Assembly (NCBI RefSeq): GCF_001750725.1
Contig: NZ_CP017279.1
Location: 2,604,001-2,668,000 of the forward strand
Length of the DNA stretch: 64,000 nt
Source of the DNA: Enterobacter ludwigii
Lineage (GTDB): Bacteria; Pseudomonadota; Gammaproteobacteria; Enterobacterales; Enterobacteriaceae
Direction of reading: 5' to 3'
The position numbers were made by a program, and so were the translations under genes. This document shows, piece after piece, positions 17,686 through 30,671 of the stretch (position 1 is its first letter; each line of letters begins with the position of its first letter). Below the pieces are notes generated by a model. That model did no database searches, was not told where the DNA came from, and saw only the letters and a program-made list of their open reading frames with translations.

Positions 17686-18417
17686 ATGAAAGTCATCATC
17701 GTGGAAGATGAAATTCTGGCTCAACAGGAGCTGAGCTGGCTTATCAAAACGCACAGCCAGATGGAGATTGTGGGTACCTTTGAGGATGGTCTGGACGTGC
17801 TCAAGTTCTTGCAGCATAACCGGGTCGACGCCATTTTTCTGGATATCAACATTCCATCACTGGACGGTGTATTACTGGCGCAAAATATTAATCAGTTTGC
17901 CCATAAGCCGTTTATTGTTTTCGTTACCGCCTGGAAAGAGCACGCCGTAGAAGCCTTCGAACTGGAAGCGTTTGACTATATTCTGAAGCCTTACCAGGAA
18001 TCGCGTATTGTCAGCATGCTGCGAAAGCTGGAAGCCGCATGGCAACAACAGGCCACGCCTGCTAACGCAAGCCCGGCGATACGTGAAAACGACACCATAA
18101 ATCTGGTCAAGGATGAACGCATCATCGTGACGCCTATCGACGATATCTACTATGCCGAAGCGCACGAGAAGATGACGTTTGTCTATACACGGCGTGAATC
18201 ATACGTGATGGCAATGAACATCACCGAGTTTTGCAACAAACTGCCGGCGGCGCACTTTTTCCGCTGTCACCGTTCGTTTTGCGTCAATCTAAACAAGATC
18301 CGCGAGATCGAACCGTGGTTTAACAACACCTATATTTTGCGTCTGAAGGATCTTGATTTTCAGGTCCCGGTGAGTCGCAGCAAGGTGAAAGAGTTCCGCC
18401 AGCTGATGCATCTGTAA
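17686..18417 (+). CDS. ypdB: response regulator YpdB (PyrR), LytTR type
   Basis: This is the partner of YpdA. In E. coli phosphorylated YpdB activates the transporter gene yhjX. The 243 residues have a receiver domain (1-120) with the phospho-acceptor Asp in AIFLDINIPSLDG (about residue 53) and Lys in YILKPYQ, and a LytTR DNA-binding domain (about 140-240, ending VPVSRSKVKEFRQLM). GGAG precedes the ATG by six bases. The pair forms an operon. In E. coli ypdC follows; here the next gene is glk on the opposite strand. Confidence 0.95.
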   Translation: MKVIIVEDEILAQQELSWLIKTHSQMEIVGTFEDGLDVLKFLQHNRVDAIFLDINIPSLDGVLLAQNINQFAHKPFIVFVTAWKEHAVEAFELEAFDYILKPYQESRIVSMLRKLEAAWQQQATPANASPAIRENDTINLVKDERIIVTPIDDIYYAEAHEKMTFVYTRRESYVMAMNITEFCNKLPAAHFFRCHRSFCVNLNKIREIEPWFNNTYILRLKDLDFQVPVSRSKVKEFRQLMHL

Positions 18418-18445
18418 AAATCCCCTCTCCCGCAGGAGAGGGATA
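18417..18445 (-). terminator. hairpin between ypdB and glk, glk terminator
   Basis: Arms CCCTCTCC / GGAGAGGG with loop CGCA. On the minus strand the stem is followed by GGATTTTT, so it can terminate glk. The same stem recurs at 52752-52772, so it is probably also a dispersed repeat. Confidence 0.55.
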
Positions 18446-18449
18446 GTCG

Positions 18450-19415
18450 TCAGAGGATTTGACCCAGTACCTGACGCAGGTGCGCGCCCGAGCCAAGCAG
18501 GCCAGGGTTATCGTGCACAATCAGGTACACAGGGATGTCCTGCACATAGCTTCTGAAGCGACCTTTGTCTTCAAACGCACCGCGGAAGCCTGAGGCTGTA
18601 AAGAAGTCGAGGAAACGCGGTACGATCCCGCCCGCGATGTAGACTCCCCCGAAGGTGCCCAGCGTCAGCGCCAGGTTGCCGCCAAACCGTCCCATGATCA
18701 CACAGAACAGCGACAGCGCACGGCGACAGTCGATGCAGCTGTCAGCCAGCGCGCGCTCGGTCACATCTTTTGGTTGCAGATTTTCCGGCAGACGGCCGTC
18801 TGATTTTACAATCGCACGGTACAGATTCACCAGACCCGGACCGGAAAGCACGCGCTCGGCGGAGACGTGGCCGATTTCAGCTCGCAGCTCTTCGAGGATA
18901 ATGCCCTCTTCTTCGCTGTTGGGCGCAAAGTCCACGTGACCGCCCTCACCCGGCAGGCTTACCCAGCGCTGGTCGACGTGAACCAGATGTGAAACGCCAA
19001 GACCGGTACCGGCACCGTAGACCGCAATCGGCTTACCTTCTACTGGCGCTGTACCGCCAAATTGAATCAGATGCTCTGGCTTCAGCATCGGGATCGCCAT
19101 GGATACGGCAGTAAAGTCATTGATGATTTCAAGGTGCGCAAAACCAAGGTTTTTTTTCATCTCAGCGATGGAAAATGCCCAGACATGGTTGGTCATCGCC
19201 ACCCAGTCACCGGTAATCGGGCAGGCAATGGCGATACATCCGTCTTCGATGCTCACCTGTTGCTCTTCAAGATAGACCCGAACAACGGCCTCAAGACTTG
19301 GATAATCCAGCCCTGAATAGGTTTTCGCCCGGGAAATTTCACCGCTATTTACATCGCATAGGGCAAGGCGAGCATTCGTGCCGCCCACATCGCCTACCAA
19401 AGCATACTTTGTCAT
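18450..19415 (-). CDS. glk: glucokinase
   Basis: Glucokinase phosphorylates free cytoplasmic glucose to glucose 6-phosphate, used when sugar enters outside the PTS or is released internally. The 321-residue protein has the bacterial Glk pattern: N-terminal phosphate-1 motif [22 protein letters not shown]-type active site [13 protein letters not shown] (Asp base), and [12 protein letters not shown]. The length equals E. coli Glk. A Cra/FruR-like site lies upstream at 19536-19549, in agreement with known Cra control of glk in E. coli. Confidence 0.97.
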   Translation of the reverse strand: MTKYALVGDVGGTNARLALCDVNSGEISRAKTYSGLDYPSLEAVVRVYLEEQQVSIEDGCIAIACPITGDWVAMTNHVWAFSIAEMKKNLGFAHLEIINDFTAVSMAIPMLKPEHLIQFGGTAPVEGKPIAVYGAGTGLGVSHLVHVDQRWVSLPGEGGHVDFAPNSEEEGIILEELRAEIGHVSAERVLSGPGLVNLYRAIVKSDGRLPENLQPKDVTERALADSCIDCRRALSLFCVIMGRFGGNLALTLGTFGGVYIAGGIVPRFLDFFTASGFRGAFEDKGRFRSYVQDIPVYLIVHDNPGLLGSGAHLRQVLGQIL

Positions 19416-19535
19416 TCTTCTACTGCTCCGCTAAAGTCAGAATAAATCTTTGGGACACTGTAAGTTCAAGGCGTGATAACAACAACGACCGGAAGGTGAA
19501 TGCCCGTGGATTATCGATCTTCGTCACAGAATAAC

Positions 19536-19549
19536 TTTACCGTTTCAGC
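19536..19549 (-). promoter_or_regulatory. Cra (FruR) binding site upstream of glk
   Basis: On the minus strand the sequence is GCTGAAACGGTAAA, which fits the Cra consensus RSTGAAWCSNTHHW at all 14 positions. It lies about 120 bp upstream of the glk start. Cra repression of glk is known in E. coli. Confidence 0.6.
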
Positions 19550-19620
19550 ACCTTTTGCACTATTGCCATAAAGCTGATTGTGCAAAGTAACGTAATAGCG
19601 TTTTGTACAAGGAAATCATC

Positions 19621-20856
19621 ATGCTCCATCCGCGAGCCAGAACCATGCTCTTACTGGCAATACCGGCGCTGATCATTGGCGTTGCCTCAAGTCTGGTGCT
19701 CATTGTCGTGATGAAAGTCGCGTCGGTGTTGCAGGCGATGTTATGGACGGCGCTTCCTGCACAACTGGGCGTCAGCGTGGATTCGCCGGGATGGATCATG
19801 TTGATGCTGACGCTCACCGGCGTTGCGGTGGGTCTGGTGATCCGCTTTAGCCCCGGGCACGCCGGGCCGGACCCGGCGCTTGAGCCACTGATCGGTGCGC
19901 CCGTTCCCCCCTCGGCGCTGCCGGGGCTGATTATCGCGTTGATCCTGGGTCTGGCGGGCGGTGTCAGCCTTGGTCCTGAACATCCCATCATGGCGGTAAA
20001 CATTGGTATGGCGGTCTTTCTCGGTTCGCGCATTTTACCCCGGGTCGGTGCGCTGGACTGGACCATCCTCGCCTCTGCAGGCACCATCGGGGCGCTTTTC
20101 GGCACGCCCGTTGCCGCCGCCCTTATTTTTTCTCAGACGCTTACCAGCAATAACGACGTCCCGCTCTGGGATAAACTCTTTGCGCCGCTGATGGCCGCTG
20201 CGGCTGGCGCGCTCACGACCAGTCTTTTTTTCCATCCTCATTTCTCACTCTCTCTGCCCCACTACGGTCAAATGCATATTGCCGATATTTTCAGCGGTGC
20301 CATCGTCGTCGCGATCGCCATTGCACTCGGGATGATTGCGGTATGGTGCCTTCCGCGCCTGCACCGTCTGATGCACCGGCTGAAGCACCCGGTGCTGATT
20401 CTGGGGGCGGGTGGTCTGATGCTGGGCGTATTAGGGGCTATCGGCGGAACGGTAACGCTGTTTAAAGGCCTTGATGAAATGCAGCAGTTGGCTTTCAGCC
20501 AGGTGTTCAGCGTGTCTGATTACCTGCTGTTTGCGCTGGTTAAACTGGCGGCGCTGGTGGTAGCTGCAGCATGTGGGTTCCGCGGTGGGCGTATCTTCCC
20601 GGCGGTGTTTATCGGCGTGGCGTTGGGGCTGATGCTGCATGAACATGTGGATGCGGTGCCGGCAGCGATAACGGTCTCTTGCTCAATTCTGGGGCTGGTG
20701 CTGGTGGTGACGCGCGATGCGTGGCTGAGCCTGTTTATGGCGGCGGTAGTGGTGCCGGATTCAACGCTCTTCCCCCTGCTCTGTATCGTGATGTTGCCCG
20801 CCTGGCTCCTGCTGGCGGGCAAACCGATGATGATGGCCTGGCGAAACGACAAGTAA
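19621..20856 (+). CDS. yfeO: putative chloride-channel family protein YfeO
   Basis: YfeO belongs to the ClC voltage-gated channel fold but is a distant branch whose ion is not established. The 411 residues are highly hydrophobic with about ten helices; ClC-like GPEHP (in [12 protein letters not shown], about residues 118-129) and [12 protein letters not shown] (about 318-329) are the pore-lining motifs. I start at ATG 19621 ([10 protein letters not shown]), as in E. coli, with AAGGAA upstream; an in-frame start at 19603 adds six residues. It is divergent from glk and convergent with ipdC, whose stop abuts its own. Confidence 0.94.
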   Translation: MLHPRARTMLLLAIPALIIGVASSLVLIVVMKVASVLQAMLWTALPAQLGVSVDSPGWIMLMLTLTGVAVGLVIRFSPGHAGPDPALEPLIGAPVPPSALPGLIIALILGLAGGVSLGPEHPIMAVNIGMAVFLGSRILPRVGALDWTILASAGTIGALFGTPVAAALIFSQTLTSNNDVPLWDKLFAPLMAAAAGALTTSLFFHPHFSLSLPHYGQMHIADIFSGAIVVAIAIALGMIAVWCLPRLHRLMHRLKHPVLILGAGGLMLGVLGAIGGTVTLFKGLDEMQQLAFSQVFSVSDYLLFALVKLAALVVAAACGFRGGRIFPAVFIGVALGLMLHEHVDAVPAAITVSCSILGLVLVVTRDAWLSLFMAAVVVPDSTLFPLLCIVMLPAWLLLAGKPMMMAWRNDK

Positions 20857-23698
<2,842 letters not shown>

Positions 23699-23748
23699 AA
23701 TCACTTTTAGCAAAAAGTGCTCTCATTCATGAATTAGGAGTTGAGGCG

Positions 23749-23775
23749 ATGAAACGAGCCTTTACCAACTCGTAA
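23749..23775 (+). CDS. possible 8-residue leader peptide upstream of ypeC
   Basis: An ATG with AGGAG eight bases upstream opens a frame of eight codons (MKRAFTNS) followed by TAA, ending 50 bp before the ypeC start. The strong ribosome site is what draws attention; no homologue or function is known to me. Confidence 0.25.
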   Translation: MKRAFTNS

Positions 23776-23825
23776 TATTGCGTTAACAGGCCCCACAAAG
23801 GCCCCGATCGTGAAGGAGAAAGAGT

Positions 23826-24173
23826 ATGTTCAGGTCACTGATTCTTGCAGCGGTATTACTGGCTTCGGCCCCGCTGATCGCCACTGCGGGCGAAATCACC
23901 CTGTTGCCATCAGTTAAATTACAAATTGGCGATCGTGACGACTACGGCAGATACTGGGACGGTGGCTACTGGCGCGACCGTGATTACTGGAACCGTCACT
24001 ATGAGTGGCGCGGCGACCGCTGGCGCAGACATGATAATGGCCTGCATCGCGGCTGGTACAAAAACAACGCCTATGAGCGTGGTTACCGTGAAGGCTGGAA
24101 CGATCGTGACGACCGCCGCGGTGGCTGGGGTCACGGTGGCAGAGGACACGGTGGTCACGGCCATCATCACTAA
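23826..24173 (+). CDS. ypeC: YpeC, periplasmic DUF2502 protein
   Basis: This 115-residue protein has an N-terminal signal peptide ([22 protein letters not shown], cleavage likely after ATA or TAG near residue 21), followed by a short conserved block ([19 protein letters not shown]) and a low-complexity tail rich in Arg, Asp, Trp, Tyr, then Gly and His ([18 protein letters not shown] end). It matches E. coli YpeC, slightly longer in the Gly/His tail. The function is unknown; the His-rich tail could bind metal, notable because the convergent neighbour is the manganese transporter mntH. AAGGAG lies upstream of the ATG. Confidence 0.93.
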   Translation: MFRSLILAAVLLASAPLIATAGEITLLPSVKLQIGDRDDYGRYWDGGYWRDRDYWNRHYEWRGDRWRRHDNGLHRGWYKNNAYERGYREGWNDRDDRRGGWGHGGRGHGGHGHHH

Positions 24174-24190
24174 TGCGTCATCAATAATGC

Positions 24191-24216
24191 AAAAAGGAGC
24201 CTCCCGGCTCCTTTTT
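24191..24216. terminator. bidirectional terminator ypeC/mntH
   Basis: Stem GGAGCC / GGCTCC with a 4-nt loop, flanked by five A on the left and five T on the right, so it works for ypeC (plus) and mntH (minus). Confidence 0.88.
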
Positions 24217-24234
24217 CTTTGGTTCAACGCGACG

Positions 24235-25543
<1,309 letters not shown>

Positions 25544-25633
25544 TAGTGAGTTTATAGTGATTTCTCTGATAGCTTTGAACAATAGACGGGCGGGTAAGGT
25601 GGGGCGATCTAACAAAACCTGCAATCGCGCACG

Positions 25634-25657
25634 CTTTTGTGAAGACTAGCACACAAA
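25634..25657 (+). promoter_or_regulatory. CRP site upstream of nupC
   Basis: TTTTGTGA-AGACTA-GCACACAA matches the CRP consensus TGTGA-N6-TCACA at 9 of 10 core positions. E. coli nupC is activated by CRP and repressed by CytR, which sits between tandem CRP sites; a second site was not clear here. Confidence 0.55.
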
Positions 25658-25823
25658 CTTAACTTTTCACGCATTTACCTAACATAACAAAAATGTATTG
25701 TGGATCACTAATTTTGAGACTCGTCACAGGATGTAACTATAGTGTGTCCTTGATCTCGTTTTCTTTTCGCTTGTTACATAGAATGTGCACGAAAATTAAA
25801 CCTGCCTCATATTTGGAGCAAAT

Positions 25824-27011
25824 ATGGACCGCGTCCTTCATTTTGTCCTGGCACTCGTTGTCGTTACTGCGCTTGCGTTACTGGTCAGCCATGACCGTAA
25901 AAAAATCCGCATCCGCTTTGTTGTTCAGCTTCTCGTTATTGAAGTTTTGCTCGCGTGGTTCTTCCTGAACTCCAACGTGGGGCTTGGCTTCGTAAAAGGC
26001 TTCTCCGAAATGTTCGAAAAACTGCTCGGATTCGCCAACGAAGGGACGAACTTTGTCTTCGGTAAAATGAACGACGAAGGTCTGGCGTTCTTCTTCCTGA
26101 AGGTACTGTGCCCTATCGTCTTCATCTCTGCGCTGATCGGTATTCTGCAACACATTCGTGTTCTGCCCGTCGTTATCCGCGCCATTGGTACCGTACTCTC
26201 TAAAGTTAACGGCATGGGTAAACTGGAATCGTTCAACGCCGTCAGCTCCCTGATCCTGGGTCAGTCTGAGAACTTCATCGCCTATAAAGACATCCTCGGT
26301 AAGATGTCCCGCAACCGCATGTACACCATGGCAGCCACCGCAATGTCTACCGTCTCCATGTCTATCGTGGGTGCGTATATGACGATGCTGGAACCTAAAT
26401 ACGTGGTTGCCGCGCTGGTCTTGAACATGTTCAGTACCTTTATCGTTCTCTCTCTGATCAACCCGTACCGTGTTGACGAAGGCGAAGAGAACCTGCAGAT
26501 GGCAAATCTGCATGAAGGTCAGAGCTTCTTCGAAATGCTGGGTGAGTACATTCTGGCTGGTTTCAAAGTGGCGATTATCGTTGCGGCGATGCTGATCGGC
26601 TTTATTGCCCTGATTTCTGCTCTGAACGCCCTGTTCGCAGCGGTTCTGGGTATCTCCTTCCAGGGCATTCTGGGCTACATCTTCTACCCGGTTGCCTGGG
26701 TGATGGGTGTTCCTGCACATGAAGCGCTGCAGGTAGGCAGTATCATGGCGACTAAACTGGTCTCTAACGAATTCGTTGCAATGATGGATCTGCAGAAAAT
26801 TGCCAGCACGCTCTCTCCACGCGCGGAAGGCATCCTGTCCGTGTTCCTGGTCTCCTTCGCTAACTTCTCTTCCATCGGTATTATCGCCGGTGCGATTAAA
26901 GGTCTGAATGAAGAACAGGGTAACGTGGTTTCTCGCTTCGGTCTGAAGCTGGTTTACGGTTCTACGCTGGTGAGCGTACTGTCTGCCTCTATTGCGGCAC
27001 TGGTACTGTAA
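25824..27011 (+). CDS. nupC: nucleoside/proton symporter NupC
   Basis: NupC imports pyrimidine nucleosides and adenosine with protons across the inner membrane (CNT family). The 395 residues contain the family motifs [13 protein letters not shown] (about 149-161), [22 protein letters not shown] (split), and [14 protein letters not shown] (about 349-362). It lacks five residues relative to E. coli in the loop before [12 protein letters not shown] (near residue 275), an in-frame difference that does not touch the substrate motifs. Upstream is a CRP-like site. A bidirectional terminator follows. Confidence 0.97.
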   Translation: MDRVLHFVLALVVVTALALLVSHDRKKIRIRFVVQLLVIEVLLAWFFLNSNVGLGFVKGFSEMFEKLLGFANEGTNFVFGKMNDEGLAFFFLKVLCPIVFISALIGILQHIRVLPVVIRAIGTVLSKVNGMGKLESFNAVSSLILGQSENFIAYKDILGKMSRNRMYTMAATAMSTVSMSIVGAYMTMLEPKYVVAALVLNMFSTFIVLSLINPYRVDEGEENLQMANLHEGQSFFEMLGEYILAGFKVAIIVAAMLIGFIALISALNALFAAVLGISFQGILGYIFYPVAWVMGVPAHEALQVGSIMATKLVSNEFVAMMDLQKIASTLSPRAEGILSVFLVSFANFSSIGIIAGAIKGLNEEQGNVVSRFGLKLVYGSTLVSVLSASIAALVL

Positions 27012-27025
27012 CACCTGCAGAGAAA

Positions 27026-27057
27026 TAAAAACCGGGAGCTCAGCTCCCGGTTTTTTT
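27026..27057. terminator. bidirectional terminator nupC/pdeA
   Basis: A 10-bp stem ACCGGGAGCT / AGCTCCCGGT with a one-base spacer at its centre, A-run on the left and TTTTTTT on the right. Confidence 0.88.
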
Positions 27058-29278
27058 ATGCCCGTAATTCATTAAGCGGTTTGGGTTTGCCAATCAGGTA
27101 ACCCTGCAGATAGTCGACCCCGAAGTGAAGCAGCTTCTCCCGCTGTTCCGGCGTTTCAACATATTCGGCCACCACACTCAGTGATTTCGTCTTCGCCAGG
27201 TTGCAAATCGACTGCACGATCATCGCATCCATATCGTCGGTACAGATATCTTTAACAAAGCACCCGTCAATTTTGATGATGTCCGCCTGCAGACGTCTGA
27301 GACGTTCGTAGTTGGCATATCCGGTGCCGAAATCATCAATCGCGATCCGGAAACCGCAATCCCGCAACTGCTGAATGTTTTTGATACTGCTGCCCGAATT
27401 AGAGAAAGCCTGCTCTTCGGTGATCTCAATCACCACCGCCTGTGGTGCAACCCCATAGCGTTCAAAGAGCGAGCAAATCTCGATGGCCACCTCTTTTTGC
27501 ATCAACGTCAGGGGCATCAGATTGACAGAAAAACGCACTCCGGCATGCGTCGCTGGATGATCGCGCAGCCACACCAGTAATTTTTCCATCACGCACATGT
27601 CGAAGCGGTGGCTCAGGTTAAACTGGGCTATCAGGGGTATAAAGCGGTCTGGGGTGATGATCTCGCCCTCGCTTTCCATGCGCGTCAGTATTTCGTAATA
27701 CCCGCTACCATCTGCCTTCTGGATTGGCTGGGCGTATAAATGAAACTGTCCGGCATCCAGAGCATGTTTGATGCGCGCTAACATCAAAACCCGCTCGGTT
27801 GTTTGTCCTGATGCCACCTCGAGGCTATTGGTGAGCGCCAGTACATTATGCGCTCCGCAAGATTGCTCAGCCAGCCAGCTGAGCTGCCCCAGCGTATGGT
27901 GTAACTTCTCACCGTTCTCAACCATTCCCCAGGAAGCGCCAAATTCAATATCCAGCCCGGTGTTGTTCCAGACAATCTTACGGCTGTTCAGCTGATCGAC
28001 CATATGCTGCAGGCGCTCAGCGGTTCCCGGCCCCAGCAATACCAGCACCAGTTCGCTGCCCGGGAGCTGGAAAAGCCGCTCATCTTTTTGCAAAAATGGC
28101 TGCAGCGAGGTGGTCACCATCCGTTTGCAATGTACCCGCATAAGAATGCCGTAGTGACGACTCAAGAACTCGAGGTTGTCCATTCGCAGACAGCACACTT
28201 TGGCATCAGGGTGGTCCTGCAAAAAATCTTCCAGTGCACGAATGTTCGGTAAACCGGTCAGCGGATCGGTTAGCGCCCTGTCCTGCCAGTCCTGCTTCAG
28301 CCACTCGCTGCGCTGATAAATCCGCGACATGTAGAGCAAACAGATGGCGAAAGAGATAAGGACAGACAAAATAAAGGAGAGCGAATGGCCTGACTCCACG
28401 CCATTGAGGAAATTATAGTTATAGGTCAACAGCAGAAGTGCGGATGCCGCCCAGAAAAGAGAAATGAGCGCGTAGCTCAGGCGACTGATCCCTAACGTAA
28501 AGAGAATAAAAATCACTGGCATTAAATAGCCCGCAATAATAGGTGACTCAAAAGGAGCACATAAAATTGCGAGGATGACGATTAAAAGCATCAGCCAGAC
28601 TAATATATATAGCGATTTCTTTTGAAAAAACACGGGCTTCACACTGCGTCGCCAGAAGGTGATGGCATAACGTGGATTAATTATCATTCTTAACGGGTAA
28701 TAGAACATCATGGTAAATATCAACGCCGCGCAGATCAGACTTTGTATATCGACTACGTTATAAATTGCGGTACCTTCACCGAAGAAGGTTGAGATAGTAA
28801 CCGGGAAATGGAACAAATAACCTGCCAAGTACATCGACACTTTTATGCCTATCGGTACCATAAAGCCGAGCCAAAATATCCGTAACCCAATATGCTTGTT
28901 CGGCACGCAGTAGCGCCAGCGCTTGCCCAGTATGATCCTGAGGATGCCGCACCCCGCAAACACCGAGAACGTCTGACAGAACAATAAAACTGAATATTGT
29001 AGCGGTGCTAAATCAATGCTGAATATATTAGTGATAGTAAAACTTAACAGAACAGGAATAACCGCCCGACGCCCAAATACCAGAATAACCGCCAGCATTA
29101 CGCTTAAAGGCAGCCATGCTAAATATACGTCATGACCATTAATAACAGCGCGCGGAGAGATATAACGGGAGAATGGCACCGCAACCAGGCAAAGCGCCAG
29201 GGCAGTTATAAATATCTTTACATTATTGTAAGTTTTTCTATTCATTAAGTTAGATAATCTATTTTCCATTCGTATCAT
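27056..29278 (-). CDS. pdeA: cyclic-di-GMP phosphodiesterase PdeA (YfeA)
   Basis: This 740-residue inner-membrane protein hydrolyses the second messenger cyclic di-GMP. Residues ~20-300 form a MASE1-type sensor with about eight helices. Next comes a degenerate GGDEF domain (about 330-480; LTDPLTGLPNIRALEDFL is kept but the GGDEF signature reads LPGSELVL, so no cyclase activity is expected), then an EAL domain (about 490-740) with YEIL in place of EAL, EITEEQAF, and DDFGTGYANYERLRRL followed by DIIKIDG. The metal-binding residues of the EAL domain look intact. Several ATGs lie close together at the start (29278, 29269, 29245) with no decisive ribosome site. Confidence 0.93.
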   Translation of the reverse strand: MIRMENRLSNLMNRKTYNNVKIFITALALCLVAVPFSRYISPRAVINGHDVYLAWLPLSVMLAVILVFGRRAVIPVLLSFTITNIFSIDLAPLQYSVLLFCQTFSVFAGCGILRIILGKRWRYCVPNKHIGLRIFWLGFMVPIGIKVSMYLAGYLFHFPVTISTFFGEGTAIYNVVDIQSLICAALIFTMMFYYPLRMIINPRYAITFWRRSVKPVFFQKKSLYILVWLMLLIVILAILCAPFESPIIAGYLMPVIFILFTLGISRLSYALISLFWAASALLLLTYNYNFLNGVESGHSLSFILSVLISFAICLLYMSRIYQRSEWLKQDWQDRALTDPLTGLPNIRALEDFLQDHPDAKVCCLRMDNLEFLSRHYGILMRVHCKRMVTTSLQPFLQKDERLFQLPGSELVLVLLGPGTAERLQHMVDQLNSRKIVWNNTGLDIEFGASWGMVENGEKLHHTLGQLSWLAEQSCGAHNVLALTNSLEVASGQTTERVLMLARIKHALDAGQFHLYAQPIQKADGSGYYEILTRMESEGEIITPDRFIPLIAQFNLSHRFDMCVMEKLLVWLRDHPATHAGVRFSVNLMPLTLMQKEVAIEICSLFERYGVAPQAVVIEITEEQAFSNSGSSIKNIQQLRDCGFRIAIDDFGTGYANYERLRRLQADIIKIDGCFVKDICTDDMDAMIVQSICNLAKTKSLSVVAEYVETPEQREKLLHFGVDYLQGYLIGKPKPLNELRA

Positions 29279-29422
29279 TGCCCGGATGGATAATAGGTTT
29301 ATTAATTGCGCGAATCAAGTTGAAGTCTATTTATAGACCGCTTTATTGATTTTGATTGAGGTGAGGTACAAAAACACCTCTATTTCAGCAACAAATTAGG
29401 GTGAAGAGTTTTACAAAAGCAT

Positions 29423-29452
29423 AAAAAAAACCCCCGTCTTTCGACGAGGGTT
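29423..29452 (-). terminator. terminator of the tRNA-Ala operon
   Basis: On the minus strand AACCCTCGTC-GAAA-GACGGGGG forms a stem (one G-T pair) and is followed by eight T, just past the second tRNA. Confidence 0.85.
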
Positions 29453-29459
29453 CAAATTT

Positions 29460-29535
<76 letters not shown>

Positions 29536-29577
29536 ACATGTTGACTTTACTGACCGCACTCTGTTGGGTTCAGAGTG

Positions 29578-29653
<76 letters not shown>

Positions 29654-29682
29654 ATCGTAAAGCTGTCATGTTGACGGGCGGC

Positions 29683-29711
29683 ATAATATGAATTCCGCTG
29701 CGGAGTGTCAA
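29683..29711 (-). promoter_or_regulatory. promoter of the tRNA-Ala operon
   Basis: TTGACA (29711-29706), 17-bp spacer, TATTAT (29688-29683), followed by the GC-rich discriminator GCCGCCC typical of stringently controlled stable-RNA promoters. Confidence 0.8.
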
Positions 29712-29870
29712 CGGCAAAATCAATGACGGCGGTTCAATCGCCGAAAAATCATGCAAATGAATCACTTTGCGAGTCTGCTCGCAGTCATGAGTTAAGCCTG
29801 TCACATTTTCCTCTAAAACGGTGCTATAAAATGAGCCGTTAATTAACCCCACGAATACTCAGGAAATTGC

Positions 29871-30233
29871 ATGATCAAGGAACGAATGACGCCAGAAGAG
29901 TTAGCCCTGCTCACTGGCTATAGCCGCCAGACCATCAATAAATGGGTACGCAAAGAGGGTTGGATTACATCGCCAAAACCAGGAGTCCAGGGCGGCAAAG
30001 CGCGTCTGGTGCACGTTAATGAAAAAGTGCGTGAGTTTATCCGCAGCGCGCGCCGGGCAAGTGAAACGTCTGAGATACCAGAAAGTGCCAGCCATGATGG
30101 CTCGCTTCACTCCCTGCTCCTGACGCTGGCAAATGAAATGACGCCGGAAGAGCAAAGGCAGATGACATCACTGTTACTGCGGGAAGGGATTACCGGATTG
30201 TTGCAACGTTTAGGGATACGCGACCAGAACTGA
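29871..30233 (+). CDS. yfeC: YfeC, DUF1323 DNA-binding protein
   Basis: A 120-residue protein with an N-terminal helix-turn-helix (LALLTGYSRQTINKWVRKEG, residues ~11-30) followed by a conserved GVQGGKARLVHVNEKVREFI strand-helix, and a C-terminal helical segment ending LLLREGITGLLQRLGI. It is paralogous to the next gene, yfeD; both share the plan R-x-T-x-x-x-W-x-R-x-x-G-W and GGRARL. Targets are unknown. The yfeD ATG lies one base after its stop. Confidence 0.92.
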   Translation: MIKERMTPEELALLTGYSRQTINKWVRKEGWITSPKPGVQGGKARLVHVNEKVREFIRSARRASETSEIPESASHDGSLHSLLLTLANEMTPEEQRQMTSLLLREGITGLLQRLGIRDQN

Positions 30234-30234
30234 T

Positions 30235-30627
30235 ATGAAAAGATTCCGTAGCAAAATGACCACCGAAGAGCTGGCAGAAAATTTGGGTGTTGCACGGCAA
30301 ACGGTGAACCGCTGGATACGCCAGCAGGGATGGAAAACCGAGGGCGTCAATGGGGTGAAAGGCGGACGTGCACGGCTGATTCACATTGATGCCCGCGTGA
30401 AGGAGCACATCATGAGCCTCCCGGCTGTCCGTAACCGTCAGGCGGTGTACCATCTGGCGGAGGTGACATCATTGTACAGTGACCCCTCCTCTACTTTGCG
30501 TCCTGGGATCATCGAGACGCTGGAGAATATGACGCACCTTGAGCAGGAGCGTCTGGATGCCTTACTGAAGCGTGAAGGGATACGCGGCTTTCTTGCACGT
30601 CTCGGCATTGCTGAATTTAATGCATAA
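30235..30627 (+). CDS. yfeD: YfeD, DUF1323 DNA-binding protein
   Basis: A 130-residue paralogue of YfeC: helix-turn-helix at about residues 9-31 (LAENLGVARQTVNRWIRQQG), then GVKGGRARLIHIDARVKEHI and the shared C-terminal tail LLKREGIRGFLARLGI. The length equals E. coli YfeD. It forms an operon with yfeC and ends in a bidirectional terminator shared with gltX. A heteromeric partnership between the two is plausible but not shown. Confidence 0.92.
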   Translation: MKRFRSKMTTEELAENLGVARQTVNRWIRQQGWKTEGVNGVKGGRARLIHIDARVKEHIMSLPAVRNRQAVYHLAEVTSLYSDPSSTLRPGIIETLENMTHLEQERLDALLKREGIRGFLARLGIAEFNA

Positions 30628-30656
30628 AAAAACGGCAGGTCTCCCTGCCGTTTTTC
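30625..30656. terminator. bidirectional terminator yfeD/gltX
   Basis: Stem AACGGCAGG / CCTGCCGTT with a 4-nt loop, preceded by an A-run and followed by TTTTT. It serves both convergent genes. Confidence 0.88.
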
Positions 30657-30671
30657 ATGGTTCAGGCGTTA

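Noticed and set aside
26600..26660. NupC shortened by five residues as a sign of damage
   Set aside because: The difference is in frame, lies in a loop away from substrate motifs, and the rest is intact; likely lineage variation.
25878..27014. 378-codon open frame antisense to nupC
   Set aside because: Composition is His/Asn/Gln-rich shadow of a membrane protein gene, with no homology; nupC on the plus strand explains the sequence.
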